64,000 bases of DNA from Rhynchopus euleeides (lineage: Eukaryota; Euglenozoa; Diplonemea; Diplonemida; Diplonemidae), in contig OY723246.1 in the NCBI GenBank assembly GCA_963210315.1, positions 1-64,000 on the forward strand, in the 5' to 3' direction. Numbering within the stretch: position 1 is the first letter of the stretch; every line of letters starts with the position of its first letter. Made by a program: the position numbers and the translations under genes. The notes under the pieces are model-generated. The model ran no database searches. It worked only from the letters and a program-made list of their open reading frames with translations, and had not been told where the DNA came from. Of the stretch, positions 27,013-37,192 are shown in pieces.

Positions 27013-27872
27013 GCCAGTCGGCTCGACACTGCCTCGGTCTCTGTGATCCGAATGTTCTCCGCCGCGTCGATGTAGCGCACCACCCCCTCTATGGTGCTAT
27101 GTCGGGACAGCAGCCTGATCTCTTCTAGCGGCAGCCCAAGCCTCGCGAGGTGCGTCAGTGCCCCCCGTCTCAACGAGTGTGGTGTCAGCGTCAGCTTCAC
27201 CCGCTTCACCGCCGCCGCTATGGATGCATAAGTCACAGTCTGTGGAAATATCTTTTTCTCCCGCGAACGCGCCGTCGTGCGCAGGTGCTCTGTGAGAAGC
27301 TCGTAGTAGCGTCGAGGCATTCGCAACCCTGTCATCCGTCCGACTCTGTATGGATCGGACTTCGACTGCGTCCACCGTACTGCCACCTGTCCGTTCCCCA
27401 TCGGCTTGACATCGTCCCTGTCCAAACGCAGGACATCTGAGCTCCGAGCTGCCCCCGCCCACATCAGACTCAGCGCGATCTTCACCACGTCCCTGGGCTC
27501 TCGCTGCATGGCTTCCTTTGCCTCCTCTCGCGTTGCGGGCACAGCGTGTTTCTGGGGTTTCAGTGCCCCTCTCCGCTTTAGCGCTCTCCTGAAGTCCCGC
27601 AAAATGCTGCTGTGTTCGAGGTGGATGCCGGCGAACCTGCGGAGCGCCGCCACCAGGTTGTTGGTGTACTGCAGCGCCGACTGCACTGACAGCCCCTCCG
27701 CCTGGAGGTGTGCCATCCACAGCATCACGCCTTCGTCGTGCGACTCGACACACTCCTTTTCCTGCCACACTTCCAGGAAATCCCCGTACCGCTCCATGGT
27801 CCGTGACAGTGTTTTCCAGTAGTTTGGGGAGAGTGCGTCTCCCAAGATGCCCCTCAGCGTCGCTCGCACCAC
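27006..27872 (-). CDS. YR1 tyrosine recombinase
   Basis: About 288 codons. It carries the catalytic pattern of tyrosine recombinases: Arg in GAARSSDVLRLD, His-x-x-Arg in TPHSLRRGALTHLAR, and a late His plus the nucleophile Tyr in SRHSTIEGVVRYIDAAE. The N-terminal part looks like a core-binding domain. It is homologous throughout to YR2 (shared WTQSKSDP, RRALKR, GALKP). It would integrate circular cDNA by recombination at the core. The first codon given is GTG; the true start may lie upstream in the same frame, which is also the gag frame. The stop overlaps the start of the RT frame. Confidence 0.88.
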   Translation of the reverse strand: MVRATLRGILGDALSPNYWKTLSRTMERYGDFLEVWQEKECVESHDEGVMLWMAHLQAEGLSVQSALQYTNNLVAALRRFAGIHLEHSSILRDFRRALKRRGALKPQKHAVPATREEAKEAMQREPRDVVKIALSLMWAGAARSSDVLRLDRDDVKPMGNGQVAVRWTQSKSDPYRVGRMTGLRMPRRYYELLTEHLRTTARSREKKIFPQTVTYASIAAAVKRVKLTLTPHSLRRGALTHLARLGLPLEEIRLLSRHSTIEGVVRYIDAAENIRITETEAVSSRLAW

Positions 27873-28004
27873 GTTGCGCGCCTTCTCGGTCAGTGGGGCT
27901 TGTGTTTTCTTCTTGCGTCCCGTGCTTTTGTTGCTCCTTTCTGTCGGTAGTTGGCGGTGCAGGGTCTGAAGAGGTAGGGTTGGGCGGGCGGGTGTTTGCT
28001 TGAG

Positions 28005-29051
28005 TCATTGCTTTGATCCCTTTGACCCGGTGTGCCCCTTCCCCCTTCCCTTCCCCTTTCCCGACGGTGTGTGATACGGTTCGTAGCGCCAGTCTCGCTG
28101 TTGAGGAAAAACGGCTGAGCGGGACCTCTCCGCTTGCTCCTCCCGCGACGCTGCATCCACGGCGTCCTTCACAAATTTGTGGTGTAGAACAGCGGAGAAA
28201 CCCGCGAACCCCGCATCAAGGCATTTCTGCTCGTACACCCCTCGGGCCGTTTTCCCCCGCACCACCGTCAGCGCCGACAACCTTGCCACTGCGTGGTGCA
28301 GGCCCTTGCGGTGAGCCTGGTTCAGCCCGGTGCTGTTGACGAGGAGGAGGATGTTGTCCAGAGTCTCGAAAGCCCGCTTGAGGTGATCCAGCCAGTCTGC
28401 CTTGTTCTCGCCGATCGCCCCGATCGCCGCCTCGTTAAAAGCTGTAGACAGCTTGTTCCTCACCTCCCTTCTCATATGAGCTGAAGCCATGGTGCCCCAC
28501 GTTGCGACTACGTGGGGACTAAAATCTGCGGGTAGCTCCTCCTCCACGGCCTGCAGGCGGTCACCCATCCCCTTCAAAGCCTTCTCCATGTCGATCACCC
28601 TGGCCTCCAGTCTCGTGTTTTGCTTCTTGATGGTGACGAGCTCCGCGAGGACTTGGTCCAGCTTGTCTGATCCCTCGTGCGCGCTGGCAGACTGCTCCGG
28701 TTGGTTCATGTCCCCCTCCTGCTGCGCGTCGTCTTCCCAGTCATCACTGTCGGAGTGCTCCACAGGGTGTTCCTCCGGCAACGCGTCTGGGCTGGCCAGC
28801 CAGGAGCACGCTGGACATATCCAGTGGGGCTCCCCCGCCGTCTGCATAAAAAGCTCGGCGGTGCCGGCCATCGTGTGCTTTTTCATGCACGACTTTGTCG
28901 TGCGGCACCCACAGCGGTAGCATGTGATGGTCGCGCTGTGGGAGACCCCGCACGACGGGAAGATGCAGGCCTCCTGCGGAGCATTCATGCCATCGCCCGG
29001 ACCTGCCAAGGACGGCACCACCCTGTCCCAGTCCACGGCGGAGTAGGCCAT
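28005..29051 (-). CDS. YR1 gag-like protein
   Basis: 348 codons from ATG. An N-terminal Cys/His cluster (CIFPSCG, CYRCGC, then WICPACSW) probably binds zinc, followed by an acidic linker, a coiled coil (about 130-185) and a basic Gly/Lys/Ser-rich tail (GKGKGRGKGH). YR2 has a homologue with the same order, including PxxF..HVV.TWG after the coiled coil. Position first in the element and the coiled coil plus basic tail suggest a gag-type particle protein. This is inference; I know no named family match. Confidence 0.7.
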   Translation of the reverse strand: MAYSAVDWDRVVPSLAGPGDGMNAPQEACIFPSCGVSHSATITCYRCGCRTTKSCMKKHTMAGTAELFMQTAGEPHWICPACSWLASPDALPEEHPVEHSDSDDWEDDAQQEGDMNQPEQSASAHEGSDKLDQVLAELVTIKKQNTRLEARVIDMEKALKGMGDRLQAVEEELPADFSPHVVATWGTMASAHMRREVRNKLSTAFNEAAIGAIGENKADWLDHLKRAFETLDNILLLVNSTGLNQAHRKGLHHAVARLSALTVVRGKTARGVYEQKCLDAGFAGFSAVLHHKFVKDAVDAASREEQAERSRSAVFPQQRDWRYEPYHTPSGKGKGRGKGHTGSKGSKQ

Positions 29052-29099
29052 TACCGTTCAACTCTCACCCGTCCGGCTCCCCCACCTGTATGCCGCTCC

Positions 29100-29430
29100 T
29101 CTCTCGTTCGCACACAGAGTACAGTCTCCCCGGTAGGAAGGTCCTGTCTCTTCGTCTCCTTTGCGGACAGTCTCCCCGGTAGGAAGGTCGTGCCCTCTTC
29201 GTCCCCTTGATACCTCGCGTTCGTTGATTACTTCGTTCGCACACAGAGTACAGTCTCCCCGGTAGGAAGGTCCTGCCTCTTGGTCTCCTTTGCGGACAGT
29301 CTCCCCGGTAGGAAGGTCGTGCCCTCTTCGTCCCCTTGATACCTCGCGTTCGTTGATTACTTCGTTCGCTCACAGAGTACAGTCTCCCCGGTAGGAAGGT
29401 CCTGCCTCTTTGTCTCCTTGATACCCCTTG
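29100..29430. repeat. YR1 leader tandem repeat (129-bp units)
   Basis: About 2.5 units of 129 bp, each with two copies of ACAGTCTCCCCGGTAGGAAG. It lies between the gag start and the core-B2 repeat, that is, in the 5' leader of the element. Confidence 0.9.
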
Positions 29431-29503
29431 TTTTTTCTCCTTGATGCCGTTCCTCTTCGGTCAGTCGTAGTGTTCACTTCTACGTGTTGATGATTCTCGA
29501 TAT

Positions 29504-29616
29504 TTGCGTTGACGCTTCCACACTCACACTCCTGCTGATGATGGTGTCGTGAGTGAGGAGCACAAGGGCACGAACAAGCACGCGACACTTTCCGCCCACA
29601 TCGAAGTGTGCTGAAA
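29504..29616 (-). repeat. YR1 split direct repeat B2
   Basis: Core GCGTTGACGCTTCCACAC at 29,506 followed by the B arm ending GAAGTGTGCTGAA, matching 24,938-25,046. A sequence GGAACGGCATGCTGCCCGTT follows, with a near copy left of the element at about 24,817. Confidence 0.9.
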
Positions 29617-29744
29617 AAAGAGGAACGGCATGCTGCCCGTTCACTCTTTTTTCCTCCCGTCGTGGGTGGGCCCACTTCCGGCCATAAAATTGGCCGGAAA
29701 TTTTTTTCAGCAAAAAATCCATTTTTTGCTGAAAATAGAAAAAA

Positions 29745-30450
29745 TACTTTAAAATATTTTTTGGCAAAAATATTTTTGAAAATATTTTTTGAAAGTTGCA
29801 AACATAAAAAAATATTCTGGAATATTCTGGCCCAAAACATATGTTTGGGGCACTATGTATAGTGTGGTGGTGCCAAGTTCATTCACAGCAACAACATCAC
29901 CTGGCTGTGACACAGCAAGCGACGAGGGAGTGTGGTCCAGTTGCACAGTACGCAGGCAGCTGAGGGAGGTTGTGCACCACACCCTGAGTGACTTGTCGGA
30001 AGAGCACGACACCAGGTGCTGCTCGTCCTGAGTCAGGGCGATGGTGGTCACCCGACTCGTGTGCCCATCGAGGGTGTGTGTGTGTGTGAGGGTGCTGATG
30101 TCCCACACACGGATCGTCTCGTCATCTGACGCGCTGAAGATCCTCGTGCCCGACACAGCAATGCTGTTAACATCATCGCTGCGACCCTCCAGCACTGTGG
30201 CGCTCGGTGTGCCCTTCAAGTCCCACACACGCACGCTGCCTGACTCGTCTCCGGACACCAGACGTCCGCAGTGTGTCCACGCTGCACTGTACACCCTGGT
30301 GTCGTTGTAGTCCAGCCTGCCCCACACCTCCTCCCAAGTTGATGTCAGCCACACGCAGATGGTCCCGTCCTCAGCGCACGTTGCCAACCACGTCCCACAG
30401 ACAGAGAACGCTGCGAAATAAATCGTCCTGTTGTAGTGTGTTACTGGGGG
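29745..30450 (-). pseudogene. WD40-repeat gene fragment
   Basis: An open minus-strand frame has at least four WD40 blades: TICVWLTST, SVRVWDLKG, TIRVWDIST and SLRVWCTTS, each about 40 residues apart and preceded by GH or GR-type residues. No ATG start is seen: the frame opens upstream through about 30,445 (SVCGTWLATC is in frame). Downstream it runs into AT-rich repeat words (29,740-29,830). This looks like a piece of a WD40 gene truncated at both sides by repeats, or an internal exon. It is the closest relative of the WD40-like segment inside non-LTR copy 2. Confidence 0.7.
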
Positions 30451-30999
30451 GGGGCAATTAATCGTGCAGGGGGGTGTCGACTTTTACCGGGATTTCCCGG
30501 CTTTTCCCGGAAATTCCCGGTTGTTGACCGCTTCCACCACTCCTCTGCACAAATCTCACGACCGGCTATTGTGTGTTTGTGTTGTCTGAAGTACAGAAGG
30601 TGTGGTGGAGCACGAAGAAAGGGAAACATGACAGAGGTGATGACGCCAGTCCTTTCTAGTATCGTATTTCCTCCTATACACAATGCTGCGCTGTGTTTTG
30701 GATGGTATAAATACGCGTACTAGACGTCCTTCTGTCGATATCTTACTTGGCGCTATGGAAACACAAAAATGGAACGAAGAAAAATGTTTTGTTGACCGCT
30801 TCCACCCAGGACCCTCAGGGACGCGAAGCGCTTAATTTTAGGAAGAGAGGGTACGGCTGTTGTAGTCACTGTCCTTCGCGTGAGGAGTCGGCTCGCTGTG
30901 CGGCCATGGGCGCCCCCGCGATGGGGGCGCCGGATCCTTCACATCTCAGGCTTTCGTACCTGTCGAGGGTATTGCTGCGGTCGAAGACGGTGTCCTGCT

Positions 31000-31440
31000 A
31001 GACGCCGGCCTCGAAGTAGCGCAAACGCCATGTGCTTCTGGGGCTCTGTGCCCGCGGGTGTCGGTCAGATCCGCGCTGTAGATAAGGGCTTGGACTCGGT
31101 CGTTGAACCTTCGTATGTCGAGAACCCTGCTGACGCTGTGGTCTGCGTCGTCTGTCGCCTGATGAGCGTGCCCACTTGGTGCGGACCGGAAAAACGGTGG
31201 TGAGGTCGAGCTCGAAGCCTAGCGCTGGAAACCGTTGCGTCGACCCGGTGACTGGTGGCGCCCCATGAAGCTGGTGAAGGTGGCCAGTGCTTGCCGGGAC
31301 ATGATGAAGTTGATAATCCGATGTGCTGCCCTTTCGGCGCGATAGGGCCGTCCCATACACCTGTACCGAAGTCAGGCGCGACGACCCAGTCGTTGTCGAG
31401 GATGTGACGTATGGGTACATGCACCTTGGGAGTCGCATCT
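31000..31440 (-). pseudogene. YR3 reverse transcriptase relic
   Basis: Two minus frames together recall the YR1/YR2 RT: LDNDWVVAPDFGTG corresponds to LANADWVVLADARS (motif A region), and in another frame TQRFPALGFELDL corresponds to TQRFVAFGIDFDL, followed by a Trp/Arg-rich piece like the WVRKL region. Frameshifts separate them. This segment (30,818-31,466) is absent from the right arm of the palindrome. Confidence 0.55.
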
Positions 31441-34439
31441 CAGGACTACCATGATATATTTTTGCCTTCGGGCGTCGTTCGATAAAACCCCCATCCGCCG
31501 CCGTTCGTTCCTCTTGTTAACCCGTGGAGGCTCGCAGTTCTTCAGGGTCGGCTTTCACCAACACGGTCAACACCTTAACCTCCTCCCGTCGGTACGGGGA
31601 GGGGTGTCGGTGAGATGACGCCCGGCGCCTCGAGAAAAAACTCCGGCGGTTGGGGAGGCCCTCTTTTCGGGGAAGATGGGGAGCTTACGTATCTGTGTTC
31701 GCGATGGGGTCGGTCACTCTCCGATTTTTGAGCTGCGCATCGGGCTGGACGTAACAGGTCGTGTCTTCTTTCACCTCTGCGGGTTTCGGCCTCCGCGGTG
31801 GGTGCGCTGCGGATTGTCCCGGAAATTTTCGACTCAGCACCCATAACGGAAACAAAATGTCCAGTCCCTTGTCGCCCATGGCGCGGGGCCGCTGTGGGTT
31901 GTGTCAGTGTCCAATACGACGCGTGTTGTTCAGAAAACGCCCTCGACTGTCGTACTTCGGTTGGAAAACAGTCAATCTGTTGCGGTGCCGAAAAAACCGG
32001 CTTCGGTACATGATAGGGGAGTTTTGCAGCTTTGCTGTATGTTCACGTTCGTGTTGCTGACCCCTCGCCTTCGGATTCTCGTCATCAAGGTGATGAGCGC
32101 CTGAACGCTTCCTTGCTGCGTGCCGCGAGAGTAGTTCGGTAGCACATTGCGCCTCGCCAGGAGGGAGTGGGGTGAAAAACTCTCCATTGAACTCTCCATT
32201 TGTTCATCCTCAGTACCTGCGTGAACGTTTCCCACGTAAGAAGGGGTGACATCTGTTCTGTGGTTAGATATCGTCCAGGCGGGCGCGGCGGAGATCAACC
32301 GGACCGTGACCTGCCACAGTTGACACACGTTCGTATTGCTCGGTGCAGCGGCTTCTGTCGGACTCCAGCCAAATGGTGGCTTTCGCGTTGAGGCGCAGAA
32401 CCACAAGAAGACCCTCGCAACCCTCACCCTGGGGGGCTGGACCGCCAGTGCCAGAAGGAAGAGGGAACGTGTCCCAACAAACTGTCTTGTCGACCTCGCC
32501 CGTTGTTTGTCAGGAGAGCTTGCCTCGACACGGCCTCCTTGAGGCCCCTGGTGAAATTCCCGTGGCTGAAGAAACCCGGTGTGCGGAACCGGCGATGTCC
32601 ACATTGTATCGGCGGTGGAGAAAACCCGACGAGGTTTGCGGCGTGATGCAGTTGTGTGGAAATCCTGACCCGTTAGGGTTCCTTGGGTGTGCAACGCAGC
32701 GGAAAAGGCATTTTTGACGCATTGCCTCCCCATTTAGATCTCTGTGGATGCGCGTTGAGTGGCAGCAGGTCGAATGCAAAAAACGCCTGGTCTCGAGACC
32801 GGCACCTTGGAGATCATCCGCGGCGCTCCGATGCAGAGGTGAACTTCGGTGGGCTTGGCTCTTGGAGCCCTCGGTTCGGCTGCGCAGGAAGCGGCTACTT
32901 CTGCGGAAGGTTCCTCCCGGAGCTCACGGCTCAGCTGTAGAGTGGTACGGAGAGAACGCCCAGTTGTGTATGAGGTCTTCTGCTCATGGGGTTTGCCCTC
33001 GGGGCACAGGTCAGCTGCGGAATCGCAGAAGATGGCCGGTAGAACGGGGGTTCCTCTCATGCGATGAGCTCCAGATGAACTAATGACTAGTTGTGTGGGA
33101 TGGTTACTCACAGCTCAGCTGTTGAGTCGCAAGGAACAGTCAGATGCGCGGATGTTCCTGGAACTCGGGCTCGGCTGTGGCGTCGAAGAAGAGCGGCTCG
33201 TGGAGGTCTTCACCTCCTGGAGCTCAGGAAACCCAAGTCTCTCCCGCTCGACTGTGGGGTCGCAGGGCGGACAGCTAGTGCCGGACAGGACTTCTTCTCC
33301 GACGAACAGCTTCTGGTGTTCATGGATCACGAGTGGTGAATGTTTGCGCGCGGGTGCTCCTGGTGAGCTCAGGGCCCGCTGTGGCGTCGCAGGCGCAGCA
33401 GCGAGTGGTGTAGAGGTCTTCATCTAATCACGATCAGCTCCGGGAGCACAGGGCTCACTGTGGAGTCGGGGAACGACCAGCTCATGATCTTCTCGTGCGG
33501 TCAGCTTCGGCCGCTGTGGAATTGCCGGCAATACAGCTGATGGTCTTCTCGTGTTCCGGGAGCTCAGGGCTCACTGTGGGACTTCAGGATTTTCGGGCCA
33601 GATGCAGGTCGTCAGCACCACCTGCTTCACCCCCTTCAGCGCCATCTCCTCGGGGGGCCGACACTGCAGGGAGGCAGGTCCACAGGTCGACGCGAAGGGC
33701 CACCGCACCCGAGTGGCCCACACCCTCCGGCCGCACCGCGACGTCCACGGTGCGCCCGAAGAAGTCGACACGCTTGTGAGAGCGACTTCCTCCGAGGCGA
33801 CCGGTCCGCTGTTCACCCCAACCCGCACGGGTGTCAGGGGACGGTGAAGAGTGACTCGTGCATCCGCAGTGCAAAGTTAACCCCTGCTGCGGTGCAACGG
33901 CAGGTCACCGAAGGAGTCGCCGGTAGTGTTCACCTCATACCCGCCCCCTCCCGAGGGACTCGTGGGTTGTTCCCATTGTGGACACGGCTGGCGCGTTTCG
34001 TGGCATCAGGTGCCGCCTCTCCTGTATCGATGCCGATGCACGGATGTCTGTGAAACCACTCGGCTCAGTCTGTGAATCGCCTGTCCCGGGGACAACCCGC
34101 GCCCGCTGCACCCGGTTGAACCCCCTCGCGCTCTGCAGCACCTCAAACGCTGAATCCGGCATATGCGGCTGATACGACCGCCGGTTATCCACGCTATCAC
34201 AGAGGGCGCTCGTCACCCCTGGGAGGCGAAGCCCAGCCCCCGAGGATCTCCTCCGCACTGTCCAGGTCTTGCTCCGCGAGGAACTCGCGATGCGGCGCAC
34301 AGTGACGGTCGTCAGCTGCATCGCATCCTTCTCTGCGAGCATCTCTCTGGAGGAGCCGTGCTGGACCCAGAACCCTGCGAGACAGGTTGTCACCTCTCTG
34401 CGGGTCCGAATCGGAGGGGGCCCTGGGGGGTCGAGTCGC

Positions 34440-35080
34440 GAACGAACAGCTGATGATCTTCTCATGCTCCGGGAGTTCGAGGGCCCACTGTGGAGTCGCG
34501 AAGCGAACAGCCCATGGTCCTCTCATGCGGTCAGCTCCGGGGGCTCAGGGCTCACGTGAAGTCGCAGGTGAAACAGCTCGTGACATACTCATGCTCCGGG
34601 GGCTCGGGGGTCCACTGAGGAGTCGCGAAGCGAACAGCCCATGGTCCTCTCATGCGGTCAGATCCGGGAGGTCAGGGCTCACTGTGGCGAACAGGCGAAC
34701 AGCTCGTGACATTCTCATGCTCCGGGAGCTCAGGGCTCACTGTGGAGTCGCAAAGCGAACAGCTCATGGTCGTCTCATGCGGTCAGCTCCGGGAGCTCAG
34801 GGCTCACTGTGGAGTCGCAGGCGAACAGCTCGTGATACTCTCATGCTCCGGGAGCTCAAGGCCCACTGTGGAGTCGCGAAGCGAACAGCTCATGGTCCTC
34901 TCCTGCGGTCAGATCCGGGAGCTCAGGGCTCACTGTGGAGTCGCAGGCGAACAGCTCGTGATACTCTCATGCTCCGGGAGCTCAAGGCCCACTGTGGAGT
35001 CGCGAAGCGAACAGCTCATGGTCCTCTCCTGCGGTCAGATCCGGGAGCTCAGGGCTCACTGTGGAGTCGCGTAACGAGCA
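34440..35080. repeat. YR3 leader tandem repeat (about 123-bp composite units)
   Basis: Tandem units built from two related halves around CTCCGGGAGCTCAGGGC and ACTGTGGAGTCGC. More diverged units extend out to about 33,100 and 35,450. It lies at the same relative place, next to B2, as the leader arrays of YR1 and YR2. Unit length is a multiple of three, which explains the artificial open frames here. Confidence 0.85.
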
Positions 35081-35680
35081 GCAAATGGTGCACGTCTTAA
35101 TCTAATGCACATCAGCTCCTGGAGCTCAGGGCCCGCTGTGGAGTCGCAGGAAGAAACGGCTCGCGGTGCAGAGGTCTTCTTTTCCTGTGATGGGCTCCTA
35201 GGCTCAGGGCATACTAAAGAGGCACAAGGAACGGCTAGTGGTGTGTGCGGTTTTCCTGGAGCTCAGGGCTCGACTGTGAAGTCACGGAGAAAAAGCGCGG
35301 CTGGCGATGCAAAGGTCACCTGTGGAGTCACGAAAAAACAGCTGGTTGTGCTCTTGGAGCGCAAGACAGCTGCGGGGGCGCTTGTGTGGAAGTGCCTTTG
35401 TGATGGTTGCACCTGGAGCTCACGGCTCAGCTGTGGCAGCAATCAAGGAACAGGTGGCCAGGTCTATTTTGGTCAGAAAAATGTTTTGTTGACCGCTTCC
35501 ACCACTCCTCTGCACAAATCTCACGACCGGCTATTGTGTGTTTGTGTTGTCTGAAGTACAGAAGGTGTGGTGGAGCACGAAGAAAGGGAAACATGACAGA
35601 GGTGATGACGCCAGTCCTTTCTAGTATCGTATTTCCTCCTATACACAATGCTGCGCTGTGTTTTGGATGGTATAAAAAAA

Positions 35681-37192
35681 TTCCTAAGACCGGCGATTTG
35701 TAGGGGGACCCTTTCGAATTTTTTTTTGGGGAAGGGTAAATTGAACGTTTTTGGCCAAATGAAGCCACTGCGACCATTCCCGGGCCTCGGAAATCAGATT
35801 TTGGCCCCTCAAATGCGGTGCCGGTCCGGACAAAAAACCGAAAATACAGCAGCAGTCTCTCGAGTCTTCCTTTCAGATGATTTTTGCATTGATCGCTTCC
35901 ACCTCGGGCAGAAAAAACACACACAAAAAACCCCCCCCCGCGTGTCGAGTGACCTTACCTGTCTGAAGTACAGAAAATGTGTCGGGTTGGGTGGAGCATA
36001 CACACACACATACACATATGTTCACACAACACAGGGCAAACCGCACAAACGTGTTCACACATCCGGCATCCTATGCGAAATACCCGCCGCTCCCCGGGAG
36101 CTGTTGCGGGAACCATCTGCTCTTCCGACCCACCGAGACTCTTGCCGTATTTTCTCTACCACACGGGGTGTGTTTTACCAAAAAATCGTGAAAAATGGCC
36201 CATTTTCCCCAGCCAAAAATGGGCCAAAAATGCCCCCCGGACACCCCCAGAGACATGTCCTAATCCGGGGTGCCAGTAGGGGGGACCTTTCGATTTTTTT
36301 TTTCGAGGAGAGGTCAATTCAGGGTATAAGATAGACTTTTTTTCTGGCGCCGTTTTCCGGTTTTTCTGGTTTTGAAATTTTTCGCGCGCGCCTTCGGCGC
36401 GCGCGACCCGCGCAAACCCTCTCAGAATCACACCCAACACGGCTGGACCAGGCTCTGCCGAACAGCAGTGGCGTGTTGCTCCACGCAGCTCCCCGAAGGG
36501 ACGGAACTGAGCTTTCAATGCGTCCACGTACTGACGGAGCGCGGCTTCGCATCACCTCCCGCATCAGGACAAACCCCCCTGAGGGTGCTGCTCTGCTGGT
36601 ACGCCTCACGAAGGGCAACTACCTTCATGGTCGAGCTTGTTGCATGACCACCCCCTTGAGGCAGTCAGTCAGACGATGCGCACAACGTGCGCTCATGCGA
36701 ACACCAGCGGGTGTCTCCAACACTGCACAAATCGCGGTCCCGCCAGAACCCGAATCCGTCGATCCTCTCCAAAGCGGACATGCACTCCCGAAAACATCGG
36801 AGTTTGCATGTGTCATCCCCAGCAAGGCAAACGTGCTCGAGACAAGGTCGTAGCTTGCGTGGATGACAGGGTGGTCCTTGGCAGTGTGCACCGCAACGAG
36901 ATTGAGTGCATGCGCTCGGCAAGCCGCCCAGAAGGAGTACGGTGCGGTCGGAATGATCAAGCTACCGGAGTATCTCGAAACTTCAAACAGAGAAGACCTG
37001 CATGACGAGGACATCACCACCCACCGGGTCCCGCTGGGCTCCTTTTCTCCGCTTCTCTGCTTTCTTTTGACTGTTTGAGCTCCGTGCGGATCACGATGGG
37101 GTCACTTTCCATATTTTTTTGGCTAATGGTCCCACTGGTTGACTGTCACAAAGGTTCCCCAAAAACCGGCGAAAATCCGATCGGCCTTTTTT
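35681..37192. other. Spacer between inverted arms
   Basis: Contains dispersed repeat R pieces (35,685-35,840; 36,255-36,330), a degenerate core-like site near 35,885 (GCATTGATCGCTTCCACC) and an hAT-like transposase fragment. It is not itself palindromic, so the arms are separated by ordinary repeat-rich sequence. Confidence 0.7.
36625..37020 (-). pseudogene. Possible hAT-type transposase fragment
   Basis: A 131-codon minus frame contains CRAHALNLVAV, followed by a segment like the helical part of hAT/DUF4371-type transposases, in which C-x2-H-x-LNL is a hallmark. No DDE residues or dimerisation domain are present, and the frame ends early. The call rests on one motif. Confidence 0.4.

Larger units (their letters stand above)
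24887..29616 (-). mobile_element. YR1: tyrosine-recombinase retrotransposon with split direct repeats
   Basis: Plus-strand order: A1-core-B1 (24,887-25,046), A2-core (25,047-25,115), coding region on the minus strand, core-B2 (29,504-29,616). Read in coding orientation this is left repeat, ORFs, then two right repeats, the split-direct-repeat plan of Ngaro/PAT/VIPER elements. Core: TTGCGTTGACGCTTCCACACT. Outer ends are AAAAGTGTCACTGCGC and GACACTTTCCGCCCAC, whose GTGTC/GACAC tips are inverted. Internal order is gag-like, recombinase, RT-RNase H, which is the VIPER-type order rather than the gag-RT-YR order of Ngaro and DIRS. No target-site duplication is evident, as expected for recombinase integration. 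Confidence 0.88.
30523..35680 (-). mobile_element. YR3: decayed YR retrotransposon, left arm of inverted duplication
   Basis: Plus-strand order: core-B1 (30,523-30,710), A2 ending in a core (30,711-30,806), decayed interior, core-B2 (35,488-35,680). The core variant is GTTGACCGCTTCCACC. The two B copies match closely from GACCGCTTCCACCAC to GGATGGTATAAA. After the A2 core comes CAGGACCCTCA, which YR2 also has at that place (45,494). The interior keeps only an RT relic and a leader repeat array, so the element is non-autonomous. Confidence 0.75.
30711..35680 (+). repeat. Left arm of ~5-kb inverted duplication
   Basis: Mirrors 37,193-41,512: paired positions sum to 72,873 from 31,467 inwards. 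The arms differ at only a few visible sites plus one 649-bp indel (30,818-31,466). Spacer 35,681-37,192. Confidence 0.93.

Noticed and set aside
31972..32733. Possible YR3 recombinase relic (FSPHSLLARRN resembling TPHSLRRGA)
   Set aside because: A single short resemblance in the expected place, but the following His and Tyr motifs cannot be found, so it was not annotated.
34387..35100. Open frames with GSSGLTVES and AHCGVAKRTA repeats (mirrored at 37,773-38,486)
   Set aside because: They read through the YR3 leader tandem repeat, occur in all frames, and are mirrored only because of the palindrome.
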